Source: an uncultured Candidatus Melainabacteria bacterium
GTDB lineage: Bacteria; Cyanobacteriota; Vampirovibrionia; Gastranaerophilales; Gastranaerophilaceae
Length of the DNA: 5,307 nucleotides
Assembly: GCA_934693215.1 (NCBI GenBank)
Contig: CAKUVB010000119.1
Coordinates: forward strand, 1 to 5,307
Direction of reading: 5' to 3'
The position numbers were made by a program, and so were the translations under genes. The notes under the pieces are model-generated. The model saw only the letters and a list, made by a program, of their open reading frames with translations, was not told the DNA's origin and made no database searches. Shown here in pieces: positions 5,278-5,307 of the stretch (positions are counted from its first letter, which is position 1; each line of letters begins with the position of its first letter).

Positions 5278-5307
5278 CAGCTTCCTCTGAACGTACGGCA
5301 ATAAAAA

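Noticed and set aside
5278..5307. Tail after the HD gene searched for a terminator
   Set aside because: Only 30 bases are available and no hairpin is visible before the window ends.

Overview
The window is AT-rich bacterial DNA with dense, short-spaced genes and clear Shine-Dalgarno sites. The best guess for its source is an anaerobic gut bacterium from the non-photosynthetic relatives of Cyanobacteria (Melainabacteria / Gastranaerophilales). This rests on the partial SMC protein at the left edge, whose N-terminus (IPLLKGF before the Walker A, then SYNVMMQNDV) reads like cyanobacterial-type SMC, and on the GGGtGRT / Fe-S scaffold pair, which is typical of strict anaerobes. Both points come from memory of the families, so the assignment is moderate in confidence.

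Left part, minus strand (1-1716): the 5' part of smc runs off the left edge and has its own consensus-like promoter (TTGACA-17-TGTAAT). Upstream of it lies prs (PRPP synthetase), a single-gene unit with its own promoter and a perfect 15-bp hairpin terminator. Middle part, minus strand (1718-3564): a two-gene operon encodes a NifU/IscU-like Fe-S scaffold followed by a GGGtGRT-family protein. It is closed by a terminator whose stem pairs fully only when transcribed from the minus strand. This pair is widespread but poorly understood, and is the most interesting biology here.

Right part, mainly plus strand (3671-4458): two back-to-back crcB/fluC genes encode a fluoride channel pair. Their positive charges are distributed oppositely, as expected for an antiparallel heterodimer. 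The first gene appears to be expressed from an extended -10 promoter so close to the start codon that the mRNA may be leaderless. No fluoride riboswitch is visible. A previously easy-to-miss 56-codon gene (4442-4612, minus) with a strong Shine-Dalgarno overlaps the end of the second crcB tail-to-tail.

The last gene (4714-5277, plus) encodes a small HD-domain hydrolase. Its base composition and codon use are visibly unlike everything to its left (roughly 45% GC by partial hand count, against the 30s for most neighbours) and it resembles Clostridia/Lachnospiraceae proteins. It is either recently acquired or marks an assembly join. No tRNA, rRNA, CRISPR array, insertion sequence or gene-free stretch above 300 bases was seen.
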